Position numbers and translations under genes: made by a program
Source of the DNA: Favolaschia claudopus
Taxonomy: Eukaryota > Basidiomycota > Agaricomycetes > Agaricales > Mycenaceae
Direction of reading: 5' to 3'
NCBI GenBank assembly: GCA_037176885.1
Contig: JAWWNJ010000130.1
Span: 372,001-436,000 of the forward strand
DNA length: 64,000 nt
Notes under the pieces: model-generated
Told to the model about the DNA's origin: nothing
Databases searched by the model: none
The model's input: only the letters and a program-made list of their open reading frames with translations
Part shown: piece after piece, positions 11,287 through 21,689 of the stretch
How the letters are laid out: every line of letters begins with the position of its first letter
Numbering within the stretch: the first letter of the stretch is position 1

Positions 11287-12405
11287 AGGGATTTTGACGC
11301 GGCACTGACGTTTTGACGCGCGCGCGTCAGTTCGCGTCAGTCACATTTCTTCAATTTTCTTGTGACTTTTCAAACTCTCCGTCAACAATCAAATTTTGCT
11401 TACCTGTGGTTGTGAAGGTCTATATCTATAGTTTTGCACACTCATATTTGTTGTTGGTAATCGATGTTGTGCGGAGAACTCTTGCCCAAAATTACTTGGA
11501 ACGTCGAGACGCGTCAATCACATGTCAGTGATGCCGCGTCAAGGCTTGGTCGCGTCAAGGTTGCGCGCCGAATCGTCAAGTTGCCGCGTCAAAACTTTTG
11601 TGTCGACGCGTCGGCGCGTCAGTCTCGGCGCGCGCCGCGTCAATGGGAATTTTCTTCAACGTCAATGATAGTACCTTCCGACGTCAACTCCATTAGAAGC
11701 CGGCTTATAACTGCGCGTCAAGATCGCACCGCCCCCAAGAGCTGCAAGCTAAAGTGACGCGCTCGAACACTGCAAAAACAATCTCGAGATTTTTTGTTCA
11801 GTACACTTGGATACTAGATGCAAACCAGGGAACGAAAGGAAACTAGTTGATCTTGGGTTTTCGGGCAAGTTATTCGCATAATAGTAAATCATTAGTATTG
11901 AAGGCATCGAGTCTGACAGCCACTAAACCTCAGTGTTTTACTCCTAAAAATTTTCAGCATCTTCCTGGGGTATCTCTTGAGTCTTTCTAAGCACATTCTT
12001 TCGGTGGGAAAGGATAGTTTACCTCATTGTTCTGCTTTTTCTTTGAACGCTGACAACAATGTATTTTGATTGCCGATTTGAACATGGTTTGGTGGAGTCC
12101 TGCTTCAAAAATGAACCACAACTCAAATTAACCACGAGGGACTAATCTCTATGCATTCAACTCGACGTCGACCTCGACGAAATACAACTATTGAACCAAT
12201 GAGGACCTACCGTGCACAAAAGAAAAAAAGGTACTTGTTCAAGCTCAATGTCATCAACAGGCTGGAAACAGCACAGGATTGACGAACTTCGTCCTTGAAT
12301 GAAATTTTTTCAAGGTTCAAGAAGGGTAGTTCATTTCGAAAAGGTGCTTTGCGCGACGTTCAAGCTGCCCGCGTCAGTTCGGTGAAGAGATCAGCGCGTC
12401 GCGCG
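11287..12405. repeat. Dispersed CGCGTCA/TGACGCG heptamer array
   Basis: Fourteen exact copies of CGCGTCA, counting both strands, lie between about 11,294 and 12,405: four near 11,294-11,340, eight between 11,508 and 11,760, and two near 12,376-12,405. One pair forms the perfect 16-bp palindrome TGACGCGCGCGCGTCA. About 0.1 would be expected by chance in this length. Copies are irregularly spaced and mostly followed by A, so this is not a tandem repeat. The intervening 11.8-12.3 kb lacks the motif. ACGCGT cores resemble the MluI cell-cycle box, but the density and spread are unlike a promoter. No protein is supported here. Confidence 0.7.
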
Positions 12406-12414
12406 TCAATGCCC

Positions 12415-13176
12415 TTGCGTGGGGAAGGCATGATTGTTCTCTGTGTTGCATCTTCAGGGATTGCTGCTTTGCTACTCATTGGAGGCAGAACAGCTCATTC
12501 AACCTTCAAGATTCCAATCCAGCTCTTTGATGGGAAGACCTGTCCTATCTCAAAGGGGACAATGCTTGCAGATCTCCTGAAACGGGTGAAGCTCATCATC
12601 TGGGATGAATTACCTGCGCAAGATCGACGTGCACCAGAAGCTGTGGATCTTACTATGCAGGATATTCGAAATGATCCCCGCCCATATGGAGGCACAACTG
12701 TTGTATATGGAGGTGACTTCCAGCAGACATTGCCTGTAGTCGTCAAAGGTGGAAGAGAGCAGATAGTGGGTGCCTGCATCCAGCGCTCGCGTCTGTGGTC
12801 CAAGGTACATCAGCTTCATCTGACTCAGAATATGCGTCTTGGAGGCCCTAATGCACGGCAAGAAGATAAAGACTTTGCACAGTGGCTTTTGGATGTTGGA
12901 CATGGCCGCCGCACAGATCCTGCTCAGAATATCACACTTCCTGAGGTTATGAAACTGACAAGCAATACCCTCAAATGCTTGACTGACACTATCTACCCAC
13001 AAGTTGAAACAATACCTGGCAATCACCAACAGGACAGATATTTCTTGGAGCGCACAATAGTTTCTGCACGCAATGATGATGTGGATGAGCTGAACCTTCT
13101 GCTACTTGAAAAATTCACTGGAGTGGAATCTCTTTATAACAGTGCAGACTCAGTAATCACAACAAAACGGCTGTAA
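12415..13176 (+). pseudogene. Helitron PIF1-type helicase fragment, Walker A missing
   Basis: An open frame encodes the middle of the PIF1-like helicase found at the C-terminus of fungal Helitron RepHel proteins, which unwind DNA during rolling-circle transposition. Visible motifs are LCVASSGIAALLL (motif Ia), LIIWDELP (Walker B, near 12,590), VVYGGDFQQTLPVV (motif III) and LTQNMRLGG (motif IV). The Walker A lysine loop that should precede GEGMIVLCVASSGIA is absent. The frame upstream (12,295-12,414) instead reads through CGCGTCA-array DNA. It stops at 13,176 after VITTKRL, well short of motifs V and VI. No Rep domain is adjacent, so it is a 5'- and 3'-truncated relic. Confidence 0.85.
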
Positions 13177-13616
13177 CTTAACCGTTAAACGTTAAACGGA
13201 ACACTGATGGAGCGGAGAACAAATTGTACACTACTAACGTAGAGCAGCGTCGTGACGCTGTCTCCTGGTCAAAATTCTCGTCATTGCTTCCAGATTGACA
13301 GCCCAGTACTATCCATGTCAGGAGGCCTAAATTAGTACGACAATGCGAACTTGCCAATCGGGTGCAGACTGAGGGAATCTGTGAGGGCTTTTGAGACACT
13401 CTTCCCCTCGAAGCCGCTCACCCCGCTATGAGGACATTTGGATTATGAAATTTCATCGACGTTGGGCAGTACTTACAGGGTTGTTTGTAGCGTGTCGTCA
13501 AACGTGTAGCCCAGATGTCGGCCAGAGCAATTTTTCGCGGCGTCATGATTGATGCCAAAAATTCTAGGATAGTAAGGTCCGAATAAATATAGGTACACAG
13601 ATAGAAAGCATACCGA
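13177..13616. other. No gene seen
   Basis: Short frames only. The phrase CCGTTAAACGTTAAACGG just after the helicase relic is a small palindrome. Confidence 0.4.
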
Positions 13617-13745
13617 ATGTCCTCACCAGACGCGCAGTATCCCCAGACCCCAAAGGTGACGGAGTTCCTGGCAGAGCTGTTCAACAGGGTGGAGGAGGAG
13701 GCCGCAGAGAGTCTGAGAAAGAATATTCCCTTGATTATAAGCTGA
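13617..13745 (+). CDS. Possible short exon, 42 aa, unrecognised
   Basis: ATG at 13,617 opens a 42-residue frame beginning MSSPDAQYPQTPKVTEF, with an amphipathic acidic helix after it. The composition looks coding and the position is upstream of the Ty3 and LINE relics, so it could be the start of a retrotransposon gag or an isolated exon. No continuation was found. Weak call. Confidence 0.25.
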   Translation: MSSPDAQYPQTPKVTEFLAELFNRVEEEAAESLRKNIPLIIS

Positions 13746-14280
13746 CCAGCAGCAGCAACAAAAATACGACACAGGTAATGAAGGGAGTGAGCTGAAACAT
13801 ATCGAATGATAATATGCCCCGAGATTTATTTGGAGCAAGGCTTGACTCGGGGCCGAGGGCCCCATTGTTCTCCGACTCAAAGCCTGACCCAGAAAAGATT
13901 TTTCCAGGTATGCTAAATTCCTGTCGTAACTTGTCTCAGAAACTTCAAGACTGGGTCTGCCTAATAAGTTCCACCTTTGTGAGACAGGAATCGGAGTGCA
14001 GGGAAAGGAACTTGAATGTAGAAAATTAGTGCTTCAAGTTGGGATGAAGTGCCGGAAGCAAATTCAAACTTCGACACAAGCGCAATTAGGGGCCGAGGGC
14101 CTTATTAGCCTGTTTGCGATGCAGCCATTGAATGGCTAATGGCTAGATAAGTGTCCAGATTCCGGCGTATTGACCAAAGATACCTCCGGTTGGAGTATCC
14201 AAAATTCATTCCAGGCAGCTCTTCTTGACTTCTAGTTTAGCCCATCAAAGTTTCCTAATGCGGAAATCGGTAGCCATTCA

Positions 14281-14751
14281 ATGGCTCCAATGGCTCTTCG
14301 CAAACCCTCTATTGTTCTCCGACTCAAAGCCTCACCCAGAAAAATCTTGAAGCGGCTCACCGCAAATAGCGCGCGTAAAGTGAGAATATTCCCCTTGAAT
14401 AGACGTACGACAAACCCTGGGCTTGAAGGTAAACGACACATCATAAATATGGTTGTTGGCGGGAGAACACAATACCTGGCACGGGTACAAGGAATGCCTG
14501 ACGAAATTGAAAGAACACTGATTGACTTGACTCACAATTTCCTATGGGACGGTAAACTAAACGCTATCCCCCAACTATCCGAGAATGACGAGTGGAACGA
14601 AATCCACAGTCAATCCGAGTATGTCAATGCCGATATTCGACTCGATCCTGAACAGGATGACATTCCCTGGGATCGTAAGTTGGAAATAGAGTCGATGCGG
14701 GCAATGGGGGAGACTCAACCCCGTCGCAGCGCACGATTGAAGCATAATTAA
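14281..14751 (+). pseudogene. LINE (non-LTR) reverse-transcriptase C-terminal fragment
   Basis: The 156-residue frame contains a stretch (about residues 50-100) with the order RHIINMVVGG, QYLARVQGMP, IERTLIDL and NFLWDGK. I recognise this from the region just after the palm of fungal non-LTR reverse transcriptases. The polymerase motif with the catalytic Asp pair lies upstream in such proteins and is absent here. The downstream 50 residues (ending RRSARLKHN) do not match that family and may come from another element. The first 30 residues overlap a short repeat also present at about 13,862, so the frame is a chimera of relics. Confidence 0.55.
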
Positions 14752-14795
14752 TTTATTGGAGGCTCGAGACCAGGAGGTCAATGAAATGGAGTTAA

Positions 14796-16188
14796 AATAA
14801 AGAATCTATTCCATAAATCGGGGCAGAGAGGAGGTTCTTTGCGTCCCAGCAGTCAAGCTGGGGGAGCAATCACTACGTGGTGTACTGCTTGAACAAGCCC
14901 ACCGCGCACTCGGACATTTCGGCGCTCAACGTACTGGAGATTATATCCGTCGTTGGTATTGGTGGCCTCGAATTTCTGTCGAGACTCATCAATTTTGCGA
15001 CGATTGTAAGGTCTGCTTAGAAAACAAACCTAGTAACCAACACCCTGCTGGAAAACTGCATACACTGCCGATTCCAGTGCAGCCGTGGGACTCCATTGCA
15101 ATGGACTTTCTGGGACCATTCCCGAAGTCCGGAGAATTCAATTATCTTTGGGTTATAATGTGCCGACTCACCTCAGCGGTACATTTGATACCAATAATCA
15201 CTAAAACGAAGGCAGCCGAGTTAGCGCGAATCTATGTGCGCGAAATCGTTCGCCTTCACGGCTTACCTCGGTCAATAGTTTCTGATCGTGATTCAAAGTT
15301 CACGTCGGCATTTTGGCGTGAGGTTCACCGGCTGCTTGGAGCGAAGCTGTTAATGTCGACAGCATTCCATCCCCAAACAGACGGGGCAACGGAGCGAGCT
15401 AACCGCTCTGTGTCCCAAATATTGCGATCATTCGTTCATCCCGATCAAAAAGATTGGGAAGAGAAAATCCCGATGGTTGAATTCGCTATCAATGCAAGTA
15501 TCAGCGCATCAACAACGTACTCACCGTTTGAATTAAACGGCGGGTATATGCCGCATATGTTGAAGGAATTCAATTCCGAATTGAAACCTCCGCCCGGTGT
15601 GAAAGCCTTTGCCGAGCATGCACTGTTGAATTTAGCGGAGGCGCAATCGCGGCGCGTGTGCTTTCAACGGAACAGGCCAATAAGTACCGACGAGACGAAC
15701 CTGTTATCCCGGCGGGATCTCTTGTCTATCTATCAACAAAAAACTTGGCGTTGCCGAAAGGGCGGGCTAAGAAATTATTACCTCGCTTTGTTGGACCTTA
15801 CCGAGTTCAGAAAGCCCTCCCAGAATGCTCAGATTACGAGCTAGAGCTTCCGGAAGTGTTAACTTCGCGGGGAGTACACAATAGATTTCATGTCAGTCTG
15901 CTGCGGCCATATGTGGAAGCTAGTGACTCACTGTTTCCTAAACGGGATAGACCTGGTCCCTACGATTTTGGAGCGCCTGCAGATGATGAGTGGCACGTTG
16001 ATTCAATTCTTGCACACCGCTGGATTGATAACAAAGTCGAATTTCATGTTAAATGGAATTTGGGTGATACTACTTGGGAGCCATTTAGCAATGTAAAATT
16101 GTTGGTGGCTCTGGACGATTACTTTGCGTTGCACAACGTCAAACGTTGGCAAAGCCTTCCAAAGAGGAAGTCGGGAAACGTGGTTTGA
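14796..16188 (+). pseudogene. Ty3/gypsy (chromovirus) integrase and chromodomain, one frameshift
   Basis: From about 14,796 the frame encodes an integrase zinc finger (QAHRALGHFG ... CDDCKVC). A retroviral-type integrase core follows with the DDE triad: Asp in SIAMDFLGP (15,104), Asp in VSDRDSKF (15,284) and Glu in GATERANRS (15,392). Near 15,640-15,655 the frame breaks; LLNLAEA continues one frame over as ARVLSTEQANKYRRDEP. The second part ends in a chromodomain (VDSILAHRW, VKWNLGDTTWEPFSN, to 16,188). Such chromodomains steer chromoviruses to heterochromatin. No reverse transcriptase, RNase H, protease or gag is found upstream and no LTR pair is visible. It is a truncated, frameshifted relic. 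The chemistry residues are intact, but the element cannot be autonomous. Confidence 0.9.
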
Positions 16189-16241
16189 GAGAAGGCGCGA
16201 TTTTTCGCGCCAGACGACGCTCGAACCGACGGTGATGTGAA

Positions 16242-16857
16242 TAAGATAGAGAGCGTGGGATCCCCGCACCTTACTTAAGCACGTTATGTAACGCTTATTA
16301 ATCGTTCCCACGGCCAAATCCCCAGTCGCACAAAAAATTTCGTGCTCTTTCCGGCCTGCGGAAGGGCTGACCTACAGACTTAGAAGACATTCTCGCTGTT
16401 TCGGCTCTGAAATTTTGGTTTTTGGTTTGAAAAGCACCTTCCACACTGCAAGGAGGTTCTGTCAGTGTTCTGTCACTCATTGCGCCGCAAAGGTTTGACA
16501 GGTCCCACCCTTAAGCGAGCTGCCGAAGCATGCCGAGATGACTATCCTGTGGCTGTGCTGGCCAAATTTTCCTCCGAAATCTTTGAAAAGTGTCCCATTT
16601 GGTGAGAAAACCACATAGAAACACTCAGAAAAAAAGTGGTCTGAATTTTTTTGTGGGTCATATAGCAAGAGACCAGGGGACATTTTGGCAACTCTGCCCA
16701 ATAGGAACCCTTCATTGAACCTCTATCTAAGACTTGTATTGGGCAAAATTCCCAATCTGGACCTTAGCATCGTGCTATAAGCCCTCGACGTCGAGCGTGA
16801 CAATGTCACAGTGTGATGCTGACATAAGGGTGCGGGGATCCCACGCTCTGTATCTTA
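16242..16857. mobile_element. 616-bp MITE, 32-bp inverted repeats, possible TA target site
   Basis: 16,242-16,273 and 16,825-16,857 are reverse complements apart from one mismatch and one indel (core AGCGTGGGATCCCCGCACC). Trimming to AGATA...TATCT leaves TA on each side, which would fit a Tc1/mariner-type (Stowaway-like) MITE; the TA assignment is inference. The inside carries no gene. The element separates the Ty3 relic from the next coding region. Confidence 0.6.
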
Positions 16858-16858
16858 T

Positions 16859-18531
16859 GGCTGATGTTCCGACAAAAAATACGGTACCGGTCATTTCTAA
16901 CTGGCATGAAGCCATTCCCGGGCTTACCGGTCAGATTCTCAAAACATATTTTGAGAATCCCAAGAGTTTTCCACCCGCCAAGGGTTCATGGAAAACTAAC
17001 AAAATGGGTGTCCCTATTGATATTCCATCGTGGGATGCCGCATATGAATTTGTGCACACGTACCAATCATGGTCGGTGGGGCTTGGTGTTTTCCATGTGT
17101 ATATGGATGCGCGGACGGCGGCAGCAAACCAAAATCCGCAGACGGGCTTGCACCGGCACGTACTTTTGAAATATTTTATGCCCGTATGGTTCTTCCAAGA
17201 ACTGAAGAAATGGTGTGGTAACCGGCAAACACTAGAATTGACTATGAATACTTTTAGTCAAAGTGTACGCCCGAAGTACGGTGATCCTCTTCACGTACTT
17301 GCAGCTTTCTGCAAGCTTTCTGTCAATCCTCGGGCCACCGGCCGGAGGGTTTTGAATTTTCTGATGATTATGGAACCATCAACCAAGGGGGTGTCGGGAT
17401 TCGAAACTCGGATATCGGGTCGACTTATTTTTTAAGCCCTCTACCAGACCCCCCCTCCCCCCCCTCCTCTCCTATATAGGGTAATATATTCCCACCATTG
17501 TCAGGCTGCCGTGTTGCCGGTCAACACACCCACCTCGGTAACTTCCGAAACCCACCATTTTTTATATCTGTTTCGTGCGTTGGAGAGTTTATTTGCTAGA
17601 AGAAATTCTAGAACTTAATTTCGTGGCCTGGCAACAGAAGCAAAATAATCGTTGAATTTTGCGCCGCTTATTTAGCGTGCGAGAACTGTCCAAATCCGGA
17701 ACATTATTGCCGCTTTGACAGTCAGATGGGTTCATGAGATGGAAATTTACCCTCGGACAAGTTTAAACCAATTTACAACTGGTTTATGAGCCTTGGGAAG
17801 CTTATGAGTACTAGACACAAGAAATTTTTTAAGGACCTTCTGGAGACCCCCCCCCTCCAACCCATGGTACGAAATTTTAATCCCGACACCCCCTTGCCAT
17901 CAACAGCCGCCGCTTCCGCGGGGCTATTGTTTTTGCGATGATCACTGCCGAGCCACACAAGGGTAAAACTGCGCCCAGCGCTGAGGAGCGTGATGATAGA
18001 GCAGCCATAGTTCAGGCGCTTTGCTACGTGCTCGCCATACCCGGTAGTTATGAGCAAGAGCTCAAAACGTACAATTGTACGGTTGAGCCGGTTGAGCAGC
18101 TCGAACACTGGCCTCGTTCGCAGATGACTTTCGAGCATCTGACAACGGAGAAAGTAGTCAGACGGCTCGCTAACATGGGTTTGTCTATAATGACGGCCCA
18201 TGATATGTTCCCGTTCGTTCAAGACTACTTGACCGAAGGTTTTGATCTCGAATTGTTGAAAGGAATTCACAACGCTATGCAGGATGGATTACTCCGCATA
18301 GGGGAACCTGAAGGGCTCATAAACGAGCCTTATGGTGAGTTTCTGGCTCATCCGCCGGGGCTTCATTGGCCGGACACAGCGCTCAATGCAACGCTTGTTC
18401 GTGGGATACGTCTCCCCCATCTACCGACTGCCCAATCGGCGTGTGGATCAAAAAAACCCCGGCATTGTCGGAAAAATCCTGAACTGCTTATACCGGCTCG
18501 TAAGCCAGTACAAGCCGCCATTAGCCGATAA
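16859..18531 (+). pseudogene. Unrecognised coding region split by a hAT-type MITE
   Basis: Coding-like sequence starts at MADVPTKNTVPVISNW (16,859) and runs to about 17,383. It resumes after the 513-bp insertion at 17,905. Removing the insertion and one target copy restores a continuous frame across the site (EGFEFSDDYGTINSRRFRG, then AIVFAMITAEPHKG). It continues through a mostly helical part (LTTEKVVRRLANMGLSIM) to a stop at 18,531. Just before the insertion, near 17,330-17,350, the upstream frame and this frame differ by one phase, so there is either an undetected intron or an older frameshift. The last 60 residues look less coding and may be intronic. I do not recognise the family. The start is uncertain because the preceding MITE ends at base 16,857, leaving at most one base between it and the ATG. 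Confidence 0.5.
17384..17896. mobile_element. hAT-type MITE, 513 bp, 8-bp target duplication
   Basis: The ends are perfect 18-bp inverted repeats beginning CAAGGGGGTGTCGGGATT. The flanks are the direct repeat CCATCAAC (17,376-17,383 and 17,897-17,904). An 8-bp duplication with a CA-start terminus is the hallmark of the hAT superfamily. The interior contains C- and T-rich tracts and no gene. It sits inside the coding region described above. Confidence 0.9.
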
Positions 18532-19579
18532 TCAATAAGGGGATTATAGCGCATAGGTGTAGACCATTCAAGCGCGTATAATCCACCCTTGGGATTATGG
18601 GGGATTAAGGCTCATATAAGCCATTACCGTGCATTACAGCGCATTTAGATTACATTTAGATACTTAGGGCTTGCGTATTGTGGCAAAAGATATATATATC
18701 ATGGACAATGAGCCCTACTCAACGCCTCCCCAGCGCCCCACAATGGAATTGCCGCCAAATCCGAGATTTCAAATCAAGCCTGGTCGACATTTATGAGCGG
18801 ATGCTGAAGTTGTGACTTGGCACAAAACAAACGTACCATAGAAATCATACCCGCTACCACACAGCACTTGGAGAGCAGCCGTTAGTGCTCAATCCATATG
18901 AAACAGACTGGTAACGCACAGACAAGAGCCTTGAATGGCGGCAAATAGAAATTTGACTCGAGAGAGTTCAGATAAGATATAAGACTCGAAATTTCGAGCA
19001 TGGCAACTCACCAGGCGGTTCATTAGCTCGGTCCTCGACTCCTCGTACACCTCAAACTGCAATGAAACCAGTGGTCAAGCGCCCGGCGTACAATTCAGCG
19101 GCCGACTTCATGTCAATATGGCGAAAGAGTCGGGACAGCGGAGAAGCGAGCCTGTGCGTTGCAGCATTGCGATGCGAGGGCGACGACGAAGAAGGAGCAG
19201 GCGAAGCACAGACAAGTTGCAGTGGCCGTTGTGGTGGTTGGGTGAGAAGAGGCGTGAGAGGCGTTCCGCAGCACCTCATGTATTTGTGTGAGGGAGTTGT
19301 GGAGCCCGTGTGAATGCTGTCGTAAATGCTTCGGCAATCTCGGCACAGAGCCGGGGGAACATGAAGTTGATAACATTTTGAGGTGCGCAGGGAAAGACAA
19401 GGGTTTTCCTAGTATGCCGCGGGATACTACAGAGGCTTTCTGAGCTTTTGGCCGATGCACCGATTATAACGGCTGGTCGCGGATCACAATCCCCCGCTGG
19501 GCGGCTTGCAATCCCTTGAAAGCCGTGATAAGGTCGGAAGCCGGCTTAATCCGTTGTAAGCGAAACAGGGTTTTTCCGA
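18532..19579. other. No gene seen
   Basis: Several 60-115 codon frames on both strands, none with recognisable content. The phrase GGGATTATAGCGCAT and relatives recur near 18,540-18,660. Confidence 0.4.
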
Positions 19580-19950
19580 CAATGATAACCTTCGTGCCGC
19601 ACTACAAGCGGGCTACGTCGCCAGCTCGTGGTGGTGGGCGTGGGAGAGGGAATGGGGGAGCGCGGGGTTCTGCTCCGTGGAGAGGACGTGGAGGAGGATA
19701 CAAGTCAGCAGAATATTTTCATTCGTCCCAACCGGCGCCGTTGTCCGGCTATCACCACCCGCAGCACACATACGCAGCTCATCCCGCGCCGTTTCATCGC
19801 ACAGAGACGCCATCAGTCCCACCTCCGCATCATCCACACCATCAGCCATCGCCGACACCATGGGCCGGCAGTTCCCACCATTCACACGCGAATTCTGGCT
19901 CATCGACGAGTGCATCCGCCAATTCGGCTCCCCATACTCATCAATATGAT

Positions 19951-21175
19951 GTATGTGGACAATGGTCCACATAGGAGGGGAAGCTTGCTTCAGTCTAGGC
20001 TCGTTTCACCCTCTCTTGTGTGGAGGACATGAAATCTGAAGATAGTCGTTCAGATCATAGCTTCAGTCCGTACATGCAATTTACTGAATTACATACTACA
20101 TAGTACAGAGCAAGTACACTCGCTAATCATTCTAAGTACTCATGCAACTGCTGAAAAGGGTGATTGATCCCGTCGCCGGGAATCTATAGCGAATATTTGT
20201 ATTCCCCACGGGCTCAAGAAATTGAAATTCAGTAAGAATATCCTGTATATTGAATCCATAAGTATTGACTTTTATGTAAACCCAAAGCCTCTCTCCATTC
20301 TGAGCATCTGACACACTATGGTTTCATCTGGCTTCTGCAATCTTTGCAACAGGAAAGGTGATCGAAATGCTGTTCCGTTCAATGTTTTCTTCCTTCCCTC
20401 AAAGTCAGCAGAAGGTACGGTGACTGATGGCTGCCACTTGTGCAATATAGCAGGTCAGGTCCATTCTCAGGATGTGGCTCTCTAGCAACTGGTCTTCTTC
20501 AACCTTGAGCATTGGGTTGAGCATTTCCCTGTCTTTGTACTATACTTATTTTGCACTGGCTGTACAGGATTCTGCTGCACCGGAGGTGGATCTGGACCTT
20601 GAGTTCTACGTGTTGGTGACGGAGGTGGACTTTGAATATCCTGGTCTTCATTCTGTCCTGCTAAAGTACCAGCATTCCCCGGGCCAGTGTTCTGCATCTC
20701 AGCAATTCGGCAAGCGGTGCGAGGTTGAAGTTGCCGGCCATTCCAGTTAACCTGAACAAAATTTGGTTGCTGTAAAGGAGATCTCCGGTGTACAGGGCTA
20801 TCCAGAATGCGATTGACATGCTCTTGCTCCTGAGCTGTATTTCATATGCGCTGTGGAGTATTTGGAGGCATAGACCTATTTAATTTTATTTTGCTTGAGA
20901 GAAAGCATTGGCTGGTTGATTTGGCTCATACATCCATACATCCAGGTTGAAGCAAGGTTGAAGCGGCAAAGAGCAAGCAAAGAGGTTCAATTTTGTTTCA
21001 TCGCGAATTCCGAGGTCACGTGAAACTGACAGCTGCATGACCGTCGGCCGTTTCCGAAGTCCGAGGCCACGGAGTCAGGACTCCAGGACATGCTTACAAA
21101 CCACCTGGACGGAGATTTGTAAGCATCTGCATTCCGGAGCCCTATACCGATGAATGGGGAAGCAAGCTTCCCCAT
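19951..21175. mobile_element. Asymmetric inverted-repeat element, copy 2 (1,225 bp)
   Basis: The left end (GTATGTGG, stem-loop, then GGGGAAGCTTGCTTC) matches copy 1 at 4,897 over about 44 bases with one difference. The right end (CCGATGAATGGGGAAGC, stem-loop, CCCCAT) matches copy 1 over more than 100 bases. It interrupts the RG-rich frame without leaving a detectable target duplication, or at most AT. It carries a decayed reading frame of its own on the minus strand. Confidence 0.75.
20132..20882 (-). pseudogene. Decayed minus-strand gene carried by the element
   Basis: Coding-like pieces inside copy 2 read, in order, MPPNTPQRI, then after a stop EQEHVNRILDSPVHRRSP, NFVQVNWNGRQLQPRTACRI and a Pro-rich part. 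Further on come KTLNGTAFRSPFLLQRLQ and a C-terminal piece (ERLWVYIKVNTYGFNIQDIL) ending at 20,132. Frames change between pieces, with at least one stop and one probable frameshift. The family is not recognised. It could be captured host sequence or a degraded transposon gene. Confidence 0.4.
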
Positions 21176-21689
21176 CATAATCATCAGCATACATCGATGC
21201 CATACCCGTCGACAACACCCAGATTTTCGAATGCCACTGCGGAATATCAATATTCCGATCCTTTCGCCGCCGCGACTGAAGTCTTATCCATGCCGGTTGA
21301 GAGCCTTCAGTTCAACGCCCACTCCTATTATCCTCCGACGAATCCGCAATATTACATCCATCACCCATGATCTCGTCGGTCGACCATCACGCACCACTTC
21401 TGCTTCCGCTGCCGATTTCTTGCGCGACCGAATACAAAAGCTGATTACTTGTCGCTGTACCGCCATCTTCGCACCACCGCCGCAGAGATACCTGCCGCAT
21501 CGTTTCTTGGAAACTTTTGGATGATGGAGACTTCGTTGTAGTGCAAAATTTATAGTCCAACCACGGAATCCGGATACAAGGACATCTCAAAGTTGTCTAA
21601 AAGCATAGGCAAGGGGAAAGAGAGGAGCAAGCCTTCATTGAGCAACACAAAGTATATAGGTAGGCAGCATCTATCCATCCATCGGGCAT

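Larger units (their letters stand above)
19580..21369 (+). pseudogene. RG-rich low-complexity protein gene split by a 1.2-kb element
   Basis: From the Met of MITFVPHYKRATSP (19,580) the frame encodes an RGG-type basic segment (GGGRGRGNGGARG). A His/Pro/Ser-rich low-complexity stretch follows, up to HTHQYD at 19,950. The frame resumes after the element at 21,176 (HNHQHTSMPYPSTTPRF) and reaches a stop at 21,369. Joining 19,950 to 21,176 keeps the frame exactly, which is the main evidence that both pieces are one gene. RGG segments usually bind RNA or nucleic acid; no globular domain is visible. Coding-like sequence in the same frame continues beyond the stop to about 21,540, so there may be a lost exon junction. 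Confidence 0.5.
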
